Shown here piece by piece: positions 47,450 through 59,457 of a stretch of DNA of 64,000 bases. Positions within the stretch are counted from its first letter, which is position 1, and every line of letters starts with the position of its first letter. The notes under the pieces were generated by a model that was not told where the DNA came from, did not search any database, and saw only the letters and a program-made list of their open reading frames with translations. Both the position numbers and the translations under genes were made by a program. This DNA comes from Coptis chinensis. Lineage: Eukaryota; Streptophyta; Magnoliopsida; Ranunculales; Ranunculaceae. The DNA lies in NCBI GenBank assembly GCA_015680905.1, contig CM027378.1, positions 2,852,001-2,916,000 of the forward strand. Direction: 5' to 3'.

Positions 47450-47826
47450 CCCCTGATCCAACGGTCATGTTTCTTCATCTAGAAAAAAAAAATCATCTCA
47501 TAGTCATTGGATCTTGCAACTGGGGAGGGGGGGGGGGGGGTATTGTACCTATAGAAATGTGGCAAAAATTGGTGGTACCTATAACAACAATATTATAAAG
47601 ATAATATGATAACATGAAGCACAATTAAACTGTTACGTACTAACTAACACAGACTCTATTGGAATAAACAAGATAGACAAGGGGTGTCAAAATGTTTTGA
47701 AATGAAAGACCAAAATACTCCACCCCCCAAACAAATTTGAAAACTCTTTTTAAGTTTGAAAATTTTGTGACCTATACGCTAGAAATGTGGTATTGTACAA
47801 AAACTTGGGTCTTTTAAATTCAGATT
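47450..47826. other. G/C-run bearing non-coding stretch
   Basis: A C-run at about 47443-47452 and a G-run at 47523-47540 flank arms reading CTGATCCAACGGTCATG and, inverted, GTCATTGGATCTTG. No coding content is seen. Confidence 0.5.
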
Positions 47827-48220
47827 GGCTTAATTACAAAAATATGCAATGTACTTAGGTCCTCTTAACACTTGTATCAACATACAACTTTTTTTAACAA
47901 ACGTATCAATGTACTATGCCCGATTTCACAAAAATAGGAACCTGTTAACACCTGTCAGTTAAGTGATGATGTGTCCATTAAATGATGATGTGTCTGTCAC
48001 TTAACTGACGGACACATCATCATTTAACGGACATATCATCACTTAACTGACGGACACATCATTATTTAATGGACATATCATCACTTAACTGATGGATGCT
48101 AACAGGTTGCTATTTTTGTGAAATTGGTCATAGTACATTGATACGTTTGTTAAAAAAAATTGTATGTTGATACAAGTGTTAAGAGAACCTAAGTACGTTG
48201 CATATTTCTGTAATTAATCC
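47827..48220. mobile_element. 394-bp Mutator-type fold-back MITE
   Basis: Flanked by the exact 9-base duplication ATTCAGATT (47818-47826 and 48221-48229). The arms, GGCTTAATTACAAAAATATG at the left and the inverse of GGATTAATTACAGAAATATG at the right, extend inwards for well over 100 bases. The centre contains alternating copies of GATGATGTGTCC and CACTTAACTGACGGACACAT. A nine-base duplication points to the Mutator superfamily. Confidence 0.88.
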
Positions 48221-48229
48221 ATTCAGATT

Positions 48230-48885
48230 CCCTACACTTACTAATATATATTTATGTTTTAAAAATGTTAATATTTTATGGTTTTGATTTATGGAAAAGC
48301 AAAAATACGAGGAAGAAATAAAAATGAAACTCACTCTATAGAGAAACACTACTCAAATAATGAGAAAAAGTGCAAGATAAGAATATGTGATTTACATGAA
48401 ACGTGGGCTAAGGATCCGACACTTACAACCACACACTCTAAAAGGAAGGTCTGGTTACCTTAATGGTGCACTCCCATGAGATATGAATGGAATAGAGTAC
48501 ACTGAAAAATAAGATGAGTCTTTTATAGTCAAATACTCTAGACTTTATCTAAAACATGTTTAACATACATCTTACTATATATGAACAACTGAAAGAGTTG
48601 TGGGTTTTTCAATAAACAACAAACACGGTATGCACCCCCAAACAGAATCAAGCATCAAGATTCTCTACGACGTAGCTTAGTGGAATGAGAGCAAAACCAA
48701 ATTGACCTAAAGCCTAACTGAGCGTGTAGCTTCTTCTTCTTGGAAAGAACCCAAGTAGATGATGTGGAGAAAAACGATGGACGTAGAAAACACTTGGGAG
48801 GTGGATGTGTTGTAGAAGGAAAGGGTGAAAAGGATGAGAAAGTTGGCTTAGCTGGCACAAAACTTATTAAAGGTGTAGGTCTGTA
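48230..48885 (-). other. Non-coding part of the minus-strand Athila-like element
   Basis: From about 48600 it matches the reverse of 14240-14350 (CTCATTCCACTAAGCTACG), including a TTTGGGGGTG motif. The part before 48600 has no recognised content. Confidence 0.5.
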
Positions 48886-50250
48886 CTATCTCACACCTGA
48901 AAATGAAGGGTCAGGTGGCTCGTCCTTAGGTATTACTGCCTCATCAGGAAGGTTTAGAAAGTCATGAAGTATGGGAGAAACAAGAAGGTCAAGTGCAAAC
49001 TTAAGGTTCTTTTGAAAAGGTGGAACGCGGAGAACATTGGTGGCGGAAAATGATTGAATTTCATGAGGGTTCACCTCAGGTGAATGGTGGTCAGGTGGTG
49101 CTTGAGGTAATTCTAGAGAGGGTGGATCATCATAGGCTCGTAGAAACGCGTAGAATTCCTTATCTAGCTTGTTCGCATCCTCATAATTGTGGTATTCGTC
49201 TGCATCTTTTAGAAAGTCATTTGTCTCGTCCATTAGGAGGGTAACGTCATCTCCTATAGGAGATGGGAGATTCTCAATAAAGCTCCCTTCTTCATGCAAC
49301 TCTAGTTGTGCAAGCAAGATTTGAAAAATACCTACTTGAACAGGAATATCTCCAAAAAATTTAGGCATGGGTGGAATATGATTTCGAATCATCTAAAAAT
49401 TTCCTAAATAGCCATCAAGAAAACAGTAAAAAAATGTGCCTAGGAGGCCTCTCAATCGATCATCTGATCCATAAAGGGAAAGGGGGAATGATTCCTTCTT
49501 GTTCTAGTGTTAAGCCTCTTATAATTAATGCATATCTTCTTCTGTCGGGGAATGACATCTAATATGGGAGGAGTGGGCCTCAAGATGTCTGCAGGGGATG
49601 TTTAATCCATAAGGAATACTGAAGCCCTTGGGTGCTCATCAAGCACCGATGATGAATCCACAGAAGGATCGGAAGATGGAGTAGACTCCAAAAGCTTGTT
49701 GACCTCTTCGTCGTGGGAGTCAACATCTAAGTCAAAACTGCCAAAGGACAGGTATTGGTGCATCTGGTTGGTTGGAAATGTGTTGTTGAAATAGTCATGT
49801 GCCAAGCTCTCGATCATGCGAACTTATTCGTCAATGGTCTTATCTGGTGTTTGTTGCATCATCCTGAAAACATTCACCTTAATTAACATAAAGGTTTCCA
49901 AAGGAAATGGACATCGAACCATCTTGGCAGTTAATTAAGGCATTGGCGGTTCCCAAGAATGGACACCCTAAGATGATTGGAACAGAGTCATGAGCGACTT
50001 CTGTGTCGAGAATAACGAAGTCGGCTGGGTAGTAAAAATCTTAAACTTTGATAAGAATGCTTTCAAGGACGCTTTTGGGATACTTAATAAAACGATCGGC
50101 TAATTGCAAAGTCATTTTAGTAGGTATAAGTTCATGTAGACTGAGTTGTTTATATAGGTAAAAAGTTAGTAAGTTAACACTCGCCCAGGTCTAATAGAGC
50201 AGCCGTAGTGAAAGTATCGCCCAAGGTGCATTGTACAATAGGACGACCAA
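48886..50250 (-). pseudogene. Athila-like protease and linker, minus strand
   Basis: From right to left: CTLGDTFTTAALLDLGEC followed by a stop (about 50225-50180), TLQLADR-type and LDTEVAHDSVPIILG sequence (about 50110-49940), then frames 49817-49602 (SHDEEVNKLLEST) and 49392-48886 (PPFQKNLKFALDLL, IPKDEPPDPSF). It parallels 13190-14120 of the plus-strand element, including the same break right after the active-site region. Decayed by stops and frameshifts. Confidence 0.72.
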
Positions 50251-50499
50251 GGTCATTGTATTTAATGATTCTATTATGTTTAGATAAAGAGAGAAGTTGT
50301 TCAGTTAAAAAGGTTTCTCAGGGATGTTTGTTCTCCTCTTAGTGGTGCACAAATCTTTCAGGAACTTAAGGTGTTTTGGTAGACGTTTTATATAGCATCT
50401 AGAAAAGGTAGGTTTATAATCAATTTTTTAAAAACTTCTCTAATCTAATAAATATTCTCGTCATTCTTAGACACAACTAGATGCCTTTGGAAATCACTC

Positions 50500-51022
50500 A
50501 GCACATTGTAGGTATTTTCCTGGTTTCAAATATCGTCATGACCATGTACGTGATATTTTGCATGATGTCATTTGGCTGGCAGAAGTGCAAGTGAAAAAGG
50601 TGGCCCCTATAAATTTCCTAACATGCCCAGCTGATGGTATATCTTCGCTTCGACTAGCAAATGTCTTGATCTATAACTGGTTAGAGTGTAAGCATGTATG
50701 TGTTGATGTTACAAGTGTCTCTCCCATGGTAGGCTTTGGCAATGGAATGTTTGAGGTATGGTACTTAGCTAATAGTGTGGCGGCAATGAAGATGGAGAAA
50801 CATGAAGTAGCATGCATGTCAAATCAACACCGGTTTATTGCATTTACCTTTGACACTTTTGGTTTTTTGCCATTAGAGTCGGTAGAACTTCTTAGAAGAT
50901 TACAGGGAGTAATGGACAATAGCGTGATGACGACTGGTTCGTATGAGTATGTATTTAGGAGATTTTGTTTTGCCATTCAGAAGGGGATTGCGGTGCAATT
51001 TGTGGCACTATTGACCTTGTAA
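50500..51022 (+). pseudogene. Fragment resembling the restriction-like endonuclease end of a plant retroelement
   Basis: An open frame of 154 codons from 50558, with GFKYRHDHVRD just before its ATG, so the original protein started earlier. It contains APINFLT, then SSLRLANVLIYNW, HVCVDVTSVSPM, MKMEKHEVAC and FAIQKGIAVQFVALL. I recognise it as the C-terminal region of a repeated plant ORF often annotated with reverse transcriptases. The pattern of an R-x-A-D-like strand, D-V-T and K-x-x-K resembles the PD-(D/E)xK endonuclease of R2-type elements, though Asn replaces the first Asp here. That reading is inference. It stops at the edge of the minus-strand Athila fragment. Confidence 0.5.
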
Positions 51023-51299
51023 TGACCTGAAATTTTACCTAAGGACAATCTAATCATTTCACGTGTTAGTTTCGTGCTACTATAGAATAATTGGTGTAGA
51101 CTGATGTGGGTGACGAGTGTTGGTATAAGTTTTATTTAAGTATTCTAGTAATTATTAGAGCCACCCATGGCTTATGGGGGATAAAGAGGCGAGAGGAACG
51201 AAGGGAGACGCCCAGAGAAAAACCTGAGGATCGATCTCTCTCTCTCCCTCTTTGGGGTTTCGCCGTCTCTATCTCTCTAAAAGATGTGGGCAAGGACGA
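51023..51299. other. Short intergenic stretch
   Basis: No gene recognised. A CTCTCTCTCTCCCTC tract lies near 51236. The segmental duplication begins at about 51300. Confidence 0.5.
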
Positions 51300-51526
51300 A
51301 AAAGAAAAAGAGCATGATTTTGAGAATGTGGAGATATAAAGAGAATAAGATCACAGTTTTTAACCGAAATTGTGAGCTATTTTCTAGGAGATAAGCCACA
51401 ATAAAACAAAGAATCAATATTCTGATTATGGCCACCAGATTTCAGTATTGCCATGGAGAACTCTTCTCTTAGAAATTGAAATGCTCGTAAGGAGTCGGAT
51501 GCTAGACTCTTTAAAGTCCATGAATT

Positions 51527-51721
51527 AGTCGGCATGAGTTGTATGTGAAGTGTAATATATTAGATTGATTTTGTAATTTGGTAGATTGTATTTTAAGTAT
51601 AGGAATATTTAGTTTACCTTAGATAGGTTGTTCCGAGGATATAAGTGTATCTATATATTGCCTCCTAACTTGGAGAAGTATATACGAGAGAATTATTGTA
51701 TATGCAAAACTCTGTTTGACA
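51527..51721 (+). repeat. 5' LTR of copia copy B
   Basis: It is 195 bp, starts AGTCGGCATGAG (TG start lost) and ends TTTGACA. Differences from the 3' LTR are mostly C/T and G/A transitions. Confidence 0.85.
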
Positions 51722-54700
51722 TAGTATCAAGAGCAGTTTGATACTGAGGGAGTTACTATTTTTTGTTTTTTTTTCCAATCAGCATAAATCTGTAGTGAGT
51801 CCGATGGCCATCACTACAAGCGAATCAACCAAACTAGTCCCAACACCAACACCACATATCATTGTCCATCAAGACAACTATACGTTTCCTACTGGTATTA
51901 CACTCTATGAAACCAATTACTCATTATGGTCCCAACTTATGGAGATGCGTATTGGCACTCGCAACAAAGTTGGATACCTCACCGGAGAAACAAAAAAACC
52001 AATACTTGGAGATCCAAATCTTGGAACACGGATTACTGAAAATCACAAAGTCAAAAGTTGGCTTATTGACTCAATGAGTCTGTCGTTGATGCAACAATTT
52101 ATTCGTCTTCCCACAACCAAGGAAATATGGGAGGCGGTATCAAAAACCTTATATGATGGATCGGATGAAACATGTATTTTTGAATTGAATCAGAGATCCT
52201 TTAATTCCATGCAAAGTGGTCGACCCATTGTCAGCCTACGACTATAATGAACTTGTTGTTGTTTTCTAGGAAATTGATCACAGGACTATCTCTCAAGAAG
52301 GAACTGTTGAAGGGGTGGTCCAGCTGCATTCTGCCATGGCTAGGCTTAAAGTTCATATTTTCCTCAGTGGACTTGACTACGAATTTGGTCAGGTCTGTGG
52401 AGAAATCTTACGAAAAGACCAAAAACTCGATTTAGAGAGTACATATGCATATGTCAGGAGAGAACACCAGCAGAAACAAACAATGGGAGGTTCTCGTCCA
52501 ATCTCTGAAAGCTCAGCTATGTTGGCTAATCATACTCGACGAAGACCATCATGGGGCTCTTCAAAGAATCGTAACAATCAAACACCTGGTAAATCTAGCA
52601 ACCTGGTATGTTCTCATTGTGGTGAAACATGTCATTCTAAACAGCGATGCTATGAACTAATTTGCTATCTTGAGTGGTGGGACTTCATGAAGAAACCTCG
52701 AAAGAAGATTGTAGGACAAGCTATGGTGGCATCTACCGATGACGATCAATCACCACCCAGCGCAAATGTTGCTCACCCAAGTGTTGTTAGTAAGGCTTTT
52801 GTATTCTCTACAACTTCTAAGAATAATACTTGGATTATTGATACAGGTGCATCCGATCATATGACTAGGGATTCCAATCAATTACAACTTTGTTTCCCTT
52901 CTCCTCAATCTATTATCTCCACAGCCAATGGTAGTACCTCTCTCATTACTGGAGAGGGTCGTTCTATCATCTTATCCACTACTCTCACTTTAGATACGGT
53001 TCTTGTTGTTCCATCCCTTGAATATAATTTGTTATCTGTTGGCCAAATTACCTCCACCCTTGCTTGTACTATAACATTTTGGCCATCTTTTTCAGGACAT
53101 TCTAACTCGGAAGATTCTTGGTTATGGTGTTAGACGAGGCAAACTCTACTACTTGGAGTTGACAAAAAATGGGGGGGGGTTGTCAGGCAGAAATTTAGTT
53201 AGGCAAATTAAATTAAAACTAGTAGCAAAGAGACAGCTCGAACAACTATATGGCTGTGGCACCGGAGACTAGGACACCTTTCTTTTGGTTATCTGAGGAA
53301 GTTAAAACCACACCTTTTTTCAGTTTTGAATGATTAAGTGTGACACTTGTGAATTGGCTAAGAGCCATTGTATTCCATATTTACCAAGTTTGAATAAAAG
53401 TTCAGTACCTTTTGCGGTTATTCACTCTAATGTTTGGGCTGCAAAGATCCTTTCTATTTCTAAAGCCTGTTATTTTGTTACATTTATTGATAAATGCACT
53501 AGAATGACTTGGGTGTCTTTGCTTAACAGAACGGGTGATGTATGGTATACACAGCTTTTTAGGAATTTCATAATATGGTTAGCACCCAGTAACAAAAACA
53601 GATTTGTGTTCTACATGTCTGACAATGGTACTGAATATGTAGATACATCTTTTGGCACATTTCTGAGTCATCTTGGAATCCGTTATCAGACCTCTTGCAC
53701 CTATACTCCACATCAAAATGGATTGGCGGAGAGGAAAAATAGACAATTGCTGGAAGTGGTTCGTGCATCTCTTTATGGCATGAATATGCCTCGGTTTTAT
53801 TGGGGAGAGGTTGTAAAATCCGCTGCTTATCTCATTAACCCCCCCCCCCCCTTAAAAAAAGTACACTCCTTACTTTCGATTCACTTTCCAAATCTTGAAC
53901 CACGAATCTTTGGTTGTACTGTATATGCTCACATTGAAAAAAACCTACGAAATAAACTTGGTCCATGTGCAAAACGATGTGTGTTTGTTGGCTATTCTGA
54001 GTTTCAAAAAGGAGATAGGTGATATGATCCTCAAACCCGAAAACTACAGGTCACTTTGGATGCCTAATTTCGTGAAACAGAACCTTATTACTCGGGGGGA
54101 GTTTTTAGACCTTCTCTTCAAGGGGAGAACTATATTGAAGAGAATGTTTCACAAGGAGATGGAGGAGGAGATGAATTTATAGAAGTGAATGAATGGCTTG
54201 GAAATGGTGGTCAGCAAGGCTATGAGAGTATTCTTGGAATTGAGAGTGATGTGTTAGTGCAACCAACACCAGAAATAAATGTAGGTGCACCCGATATGGC
54301 AGAGTCGTCATCAATGCCTTCAGAGTTGTCTATGTCTACACCGTCAACTAAAGAATCAACCCAGAATGTCCTTCCTCAGGTAACTTCGAAACCCAGTATT
54401 GATGAATCTAATGAAATACGTGATTCTACAAAACAAAATGTATTGCTCCCAAGTATTCACAAAGATCAAATAATGGAGTTCCAAATAAACAATATGAACC
54501 TGATCCGAAAGCCATGACCAAGTACCCAATTAGCAACCATACGTCTTCCCATAGATTCTCTCAATCGTATGCATTTATTTTTAATCAATTATCCATTGTA
54601 TCTATTCCTAGTAGTGTGCAGGATTCATTAGTTGATCCAAAATGGACAAAGGCAATGAATGAGGAAATGGAGGCGCTACAGAAGAATGCAACTTGGGAAC

Positions 54701-54786
54701 TTGCCCCTTTGCTCTAAGGGAAGAAAACAATTGGATGTAGATGGGTGTTCACGGTGAAACTTAAAGCAGATGGTAGTATTAATAGG

Positions 54787-55153
54787 TATAAACCCAATTC
54801 CACCCCTTTAACCTCCAATGTCTCTCTCATCTGTCTCTCCTCTCCCCTCCCCCTTCCCTACTGCCTCTCCCCCTCTTTCCTCCTTTCGGTCCAAGTCCTC
54901 TCCTTTCCTCTTGGGCCCATCTCTATGGCCCCATACCATACGAGGCCCAGTAGTAACTTTGGGCTCATCTCTTGGGTCCAATATCATCCGAAGCCCACTT
55001 GTCTCTTTGGGCCCATCTCTTGGGTCCAAGACCATCCGAGGCCCACTTGTTTCTTTGGACCCATCTCTTGGGCCCAAAACCATCCAAGGCCCACTTGTCT
55101 CTCTATCGCTCCTCTTACCTGTGATGGTCGTGGTCATGAATATGTCTCACACA
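54787..55153 (-). repeat. 3' LTR of the gene-capturing element
   Basis: About 367 bp, with repeated TTGGGCCCATCTCT phrases on the plus strand (a 50-60 base internal periodicity). The two overlapping ORFs read through it on both strands are artefacts of this composition. Confidence 0.85.
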
Positions 55154-55167
55154 GATGCCCCCTCTCG

Positions 55168-56269
55168 GGTCCGTCGATGAAGACGGCAGACCCGAGAAGA
55201 CCTTGACCTGTAGCGCTCCAAAACTCAAACAAATATACCTAAGACGTGACCTTCCTGGAAATTTTTTGGCAGCGTCTCCTCTGTATTTTCCGCATTTCAT
55301 AAACATAATAACCTGTCATAACCTGACAATTTAATAAGGGTACAACCAAACCACATATAAAGCCTCATATCTCAGTTGTAAACTCAACTACGAAAGATAA
55401 CTGATTTATAGAACTGGCAACTTAACCATCTCGACCAAAGCCAAAAATGACTAGAAATAACGGCGCCCATAGCAACAAATATCTACCTTATAGCGCCACT
55501 CATTCTCTCCTTGCAATTCCCGCATCTGCCTATTTGTAACCAACTAACATACGTAAGGGTCCAATATTAAACATATCCCCCAGATCACACCAAGCACGCT
55601 CCAGCATATGTATGTGGTTGGGAAATAAAACAACAATCCACATCTTAAACATAAAACTCTACGAGGTGGGTATCTACGTGGGGAAGCCACCTGGCACCGC
55701 TGCTTCCCTTCCAGGGATCAAGCCATAGGTAGTTCTTCCCTCTCATACCAATACACCAGGCTACCAAACTCAAAATATACTAGGTCCCATACGTATTCAA
55801 CGCCACGAATAAAATTTAAAAATAGGCATGCACAACCTAACACCCTAGCTATAAAAGCCATAAACAACAAGCTGTAAACTCATGTATATACCGCACCATT
55901 AGAATATGAAACGGGATGATTAATAAACCGAAATAAACAACCCATCATCTACGCTGGCTCCGTCCTTTGGGCGGCGGCAGCAGGTATAGAGGGTCGTGGT
56001 ACTTGCTGATGTTTTTGAGTGAAGGATCAAGGAGGAGCGGACTGCCCTTGTTAGGATCCATGTCGAGAATATCACACTGACTGCTCCCTAGATTGCGACG
56101 CTTGTTGAAGGTCTCAAAGGAAGCATCGGCGTATGCTCGGGACTGCGAATCCGGAACCCCACCTGACACAAAGACCCGCTGCCTTGGAGATGTTGGGGGC
56201 AGCTCAGTTTGCCCCCAAATTGAATTCAGACCTCATCATCCGCGGTGGACTCATCCCTCTAGCAGCCAT
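55168..56269 (-). other. Interior of the gene-capturing element, unassigned part
   Basis: No known domain. A minus-strand frame at 55945-56169 (RRNLGSSQCDILDMDP and LYLLPPPKGRSQRR at its end) could be a short protein of the element but matches nothing I recognise. The stretch 55208-55900 starts GTAGCGCTCCAAAACTC and may itself be a nested LTR; only one end is recognisable. Confidence 0.4.
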
Positions 56270-57040
56270 GGAGATGTCGAGGGCAGCTTAGTTTGCCTGG
56301 GCAACTTAGCTTGCCCCCGAATTGACTATGGAGATGTTGGAGGCTGTTGAGTTTGCCCGAGCCACTCAACTTGCCCCCAAGTTGACTATAGAGATGTTGG
56401 AGGCCGCTGAGTTTGCCCGAGCCACTCAGCTTGCCCCCCAAGTTGACCGTAGAGATGTTGGAAGCCGCTGAGTTTGCTCGGGCCACTCAGCTTGCCCCCA
56501 TGTTGAAACTGGAGATGATGGAGGCCGCTGAGTTTGCCCGGGCCACTCAGCTTGCCCCCAAGTTGACAATAGAGATGTTAGAGGCCGCTGAGTTTGCCCG
56601 GGCCACTCAGCTTGCCCCCAAGTTGATCGTGCAGATGCTGGAGGTCGCTGAGTTTGCCCGGGCCACTCAACTTGCTCCCAAGTTGACAATGGAGATGTTG
56701 GAGGCCGCTGAGTTTGCCCGGGCCACTCAGCTTGCCCCCAAGTTGACAGTGGAGATGTTGGAGGCCGCTGAGTTTGCCCGGGCCACTCAGCTTGCCACCA
56801 AGTTGATCGTGGAGATGTTGGAGGCCACTCAGCTTGCTCCCAAGTTGACCGTGGAGATGTTGGAGGCTGCTGAGTTTACCCGGGCCACTTAGCTTGCCCC
56901 CAAGTTGACATTGGAGATGTTGGAGGTCGCTGAGTTTGCCCGGTTCACTCAGCTTACCCCCAAGTTGACAATGGAGATGTTCGAGGCTGCTGAGTTTGCC
57001 CGGGCCACTCAACTTGCCCCCAAGTTGACTGTGGAGATAT
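56270..57040. repeat. 60-bp minisatellite, about 13 units
   Basis: Units of 60 bases repeat in register, with the core GAGATGTTGGAGGCCGCTG, then CTCAGCTTGCCCCCAAG. Since 60 is divisible by three, both strands stay open: plus frame 56413-56892 gives EMLEAAEFARATQLAPKL repeats, minus frame 57012-56578 gives LGGKLSGPGKLSGLQHL repeats. One unit near 56821 is shortened by 27 bases. Partial units begin near 56176. Confidence 0.93.
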
Positions 57041-57249
57041 AATTCAGCTCATACTTGTCTGATCTTGAAAGCTATGTAACTGCACACTAAACAAAAGGCA
57101 TAAAAGTACCATAGTACATGAAACTAAGTAATTCTCAAACCATTCTCCCATTTTTTATCATGAAAGGCAAAGACAAAAATAAGCAAAGTCAGGAACACAT
57201 CATAAAAATAAATCGAGAAACATCGAAAGGACGCACTGTTTCGTGTTAC

Positions 57250-57657
57250 TTAAGCTAGGAGGTGAACAAGGCCTGAGTGGCTGCAAGCTGATAGGAGACA
57301 TATGAAAGTAACATAGTCTGGCTTCGGACCCTCATTCTGCAAATCGTGGAATAACAAGAGTGCCTCCCTACCAAGACCATGAATTCCATACCCAGCTATC
57401 ATAGCATTCCACGAGATGATATCACGCTTTGGCATCCTGTTAAAAACCTCCCTTGCAAAATCTATCCTACCACACTTTGAGTACGTATCAATAAGTGCTT
57501 TACAAATTGAGGTATCTATTGCAAACCCACAAACAGTCAAATAGCCGCGGATTGCATCTTCCATCTTTGCAGGAAGCAATAAAAAGGGCACATGCTTGCA
57601 GAAAGCGATTGAAAAAGGGCGATGAACATGGCAAACAAAATAGCCATCGGCCCCCAC
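57250..57657 (-). pseudogene. Captured pentatricopeptide-repeat (PPR) gene fragment
   Basis: From about residue 45 of this frame the sequence is a PLS-type PPR array: CKALIDTYSKCGRIDFAREV, FNRMPKRDIISWNAMIAGYG and PDYVTFICLLSACSHSGLV. Family proteins bind organellar RNA. Only about two repeats remain. The first 40 residues are unrelated. It lies in the same sense as the retrotransposon, between the minisatellite and the DUF1295 piece. Confidence 0.85.
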
Positions 57658-58315
57658 TCTGCTATCTCGAACTGATCCACCTCTCTAACCATTTCGAACT
57701 CGAAGCGCCATTGTTGCATTTCCAGCCAATGTTTCTCTCGTCCAAGCAATTTATCAACCACCCACTTTGACACTTTGAAGATCGAGCTATTGTAACCCCA
57801 AATAAAAAGGCGAGTAAGAAGTAGAATCCAAGAGGGCAAGCTTTAGAGCAGTATTCAATTCGGTGATGGCGTACAAGAAACTAGTATATTGAAAAAGAGA
57901 AGCAACAACAAAGAGTCGTGAAGCTATACTCTGAGAATCGAATCACCGGTGGGTGCCCATGAATCCATTGGGAAAAGACTTGATGCTACTGCACCACTTC
58001 TCGTGCTAAAGAGTCTTCTACTTTTCCAAACCGTACTTGAAGCTCTTGCTGTAAAGTGTGTTTTTCTTTATATCTAGTATGGAGATGGTACTTCAAGAAC
58101 TTCTTTGACGAACTGACAGTGGGTACTTCAAGAACTTCTCGCACACACCAGCAGATACAAGTTCTGATTTTACTAGTCAAGTTACTTGCGATGTAGGTTG
58201 TCCGTGCAATCATTCAAACATCTCTCCACCTTTGATATATAAGTCGAATTCAACTCCCCCTGGTCGCTGCATTGAGCTAAAGAACATTCAGCTCCGCACA
58301 GTGAGCAACAATAAC

Positions 58316-58946
58316 TCAACATTTCACCTTGATGAAGATACGACTATAAATGGGGAGCTCAAAAAGGAAAACAACTTTGAACCAAGCTGGCAGCTTGTCA
58401 TACACAAATGGAGGCAGTGGAATTAGTGGACTCGTTGTTCTTTTATAGAACACATATTCTGGTCTATTGCTAAACTTTTGATCGGTTGATTTCTCAAGCA
58501 ATGGAATGCCACTGACAAAAAGTAACAAAAGAGTAAGAAATACTGGTCCATGGATTACAAGCCATTCTGCACCTTCCAGTATTGAAGTGGAAGCCACAAA
58601 AACTCCCCACCATAGGAAAATCTGCATCACTCGCCAAAATAATTTGGATGTCGATAATATTTCCAGAGCCCAACATTGCACCACCTTCCTCTATTGTTTG
58701 CAGAGTTCTTGAATGCCAGCTTTTGTTGATCCACAGTTGCTTCGATAGTAAAACCCACAGCCCACATAATCCAACCGACAATATCTATAGCTTGAATAGA
58801 TGGATTGCTGTCGCTGGCATTAACTAATGTTCTGGAGTAAACTCACAGTCCACACCCATACCGCCTGCAAAATCCAGAAAACTGCTAACTTCCCGAGATT
58901 AGAGCGCATCTTATCAAGACGCCTGTCTTCTCCCCACTGCAAAATC
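58316..58946 (-). pseudogene. Captured DUF1295 / steroid 5-alpha-reductase-like gene fragment
   Basis: Starting after a TTACTCAG acceptor at 58947, the minus strand reads ILQWGEDRRLDKMR-like sequence, then LGKLAVFWILQAVWVW, VGWIMWAVGF, QQKLAFKNS and YRHPNYFGE in shifting frames. The open frame 58684-58316 gives GVFVASTSILEGAEWLVI, FLTLLLLFVSGIPLLEKS and TTSPLIPLPPFVYDKLPAWF. These are conserved membrane segments and the C-terminus of plant DUF1295 proteins, relatives of 3-oxo-5-alpha-steroid 4-dehydrogenase. No intron is visible within these 630 bases. Several frameshifts make it non-coding. The N-terminal part of the family is absent. Confidence 0.83.
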
Positions 58947-59439
58947 CTGAGTAACAATAACTCAAACAAATTAAATGCACACAACTGCTGTTGGATTTTC
59001 TCTTGAAGGGTTCAGATTAGGACAACAGCTGAATAAGCAACTTCAATCACCGACCCACGAATTAAGGAGCCCCGAATCTATTTTTGATTACAGAATAGAA
59101 ATCAACGCCGAAACATGCAACCATTCAAAAATGGGAATGGAAATTTCAAGTTATTTCTAGAACCCACACATCACTTCCATCTACATCTACCCTTTTCAAG
59201 TCCCTTCTTCTTCTCCAAATTTCAGTACCAAACAACATAATAACGACGAAACAAAGATTAAACCAGAGTGAAGGTACTGAGTTATGGTTGTTACGAAACG
59301 GTCAGCACAAAAAATTAAAAAGGGGAGAGTGAGGAAAGTTGGATGAGAAGGAAGTGGGATTTTGAGGTGGAAGACTGGTGATGCAGAGAGCTTCCTCCTC
59401 TTTGATGCTGTTGAGAACACAGAAAAGGTCATCTTCGCT
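58947..59439 (-). other. Leader region of the gene-capturing element
   Basis: Lies between the primer site and the DUF1295 piece. Two short minus-strand frames start near the primer site (one reads FCVLNSIKEEEALCITSLPP), with no recognised family. It ends in a splice-acceptor-like sequence, so it may include a host intron taken along with the gene piece. Confidence 0.4.
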
Positions 59440-59456
59440 CCCCACAGACGGCGCCA
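59440..59456 (-). other. Primer-binding site of the gene-capturing element
   Basis: On the minus strand it reads TGGCGCCGTCTGTGGGG, one base after the LTR end. This fixes the element's orientation. Confidence 0.8.
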
Positions 59457-59457
59457 T

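Larger units (their letters stand above)
44005..50490 (-). mobile_element. Minus-strand Athila-like retrotransposon, 5' truncated
   Basis: A reverse LTR (44005-45404) is joined to interior sequence matching the reverse of 16790-17450 (at 45405-45988 and 47337-47450), then protease and linker pieces at 48886-50250 and a stretch related to 12945-13030 at about 50400-50490. The order is that of the element at 9027-18681 read backwards. A solo LTR (45989-47336) and a MITE (47827-48220) are inserted. No RT or integrase is seen here either. The left part beyond 50490 is lost. Confidence 0.75.

Noticed and set aside
51106-51339. A 77-codon plus frame before copia copy B
   Set aside because: Composed of a CT-rich tract and charged low-complexity residues, crossing the start of the segmental duplication; no family.
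54808-55180. Overlapping 109-120 codon frames on both strands
   Set aside because: They fall in the LTR, with repeated GGGCCCATCTC phrases, and recur in the second LTR at 59481-59712.
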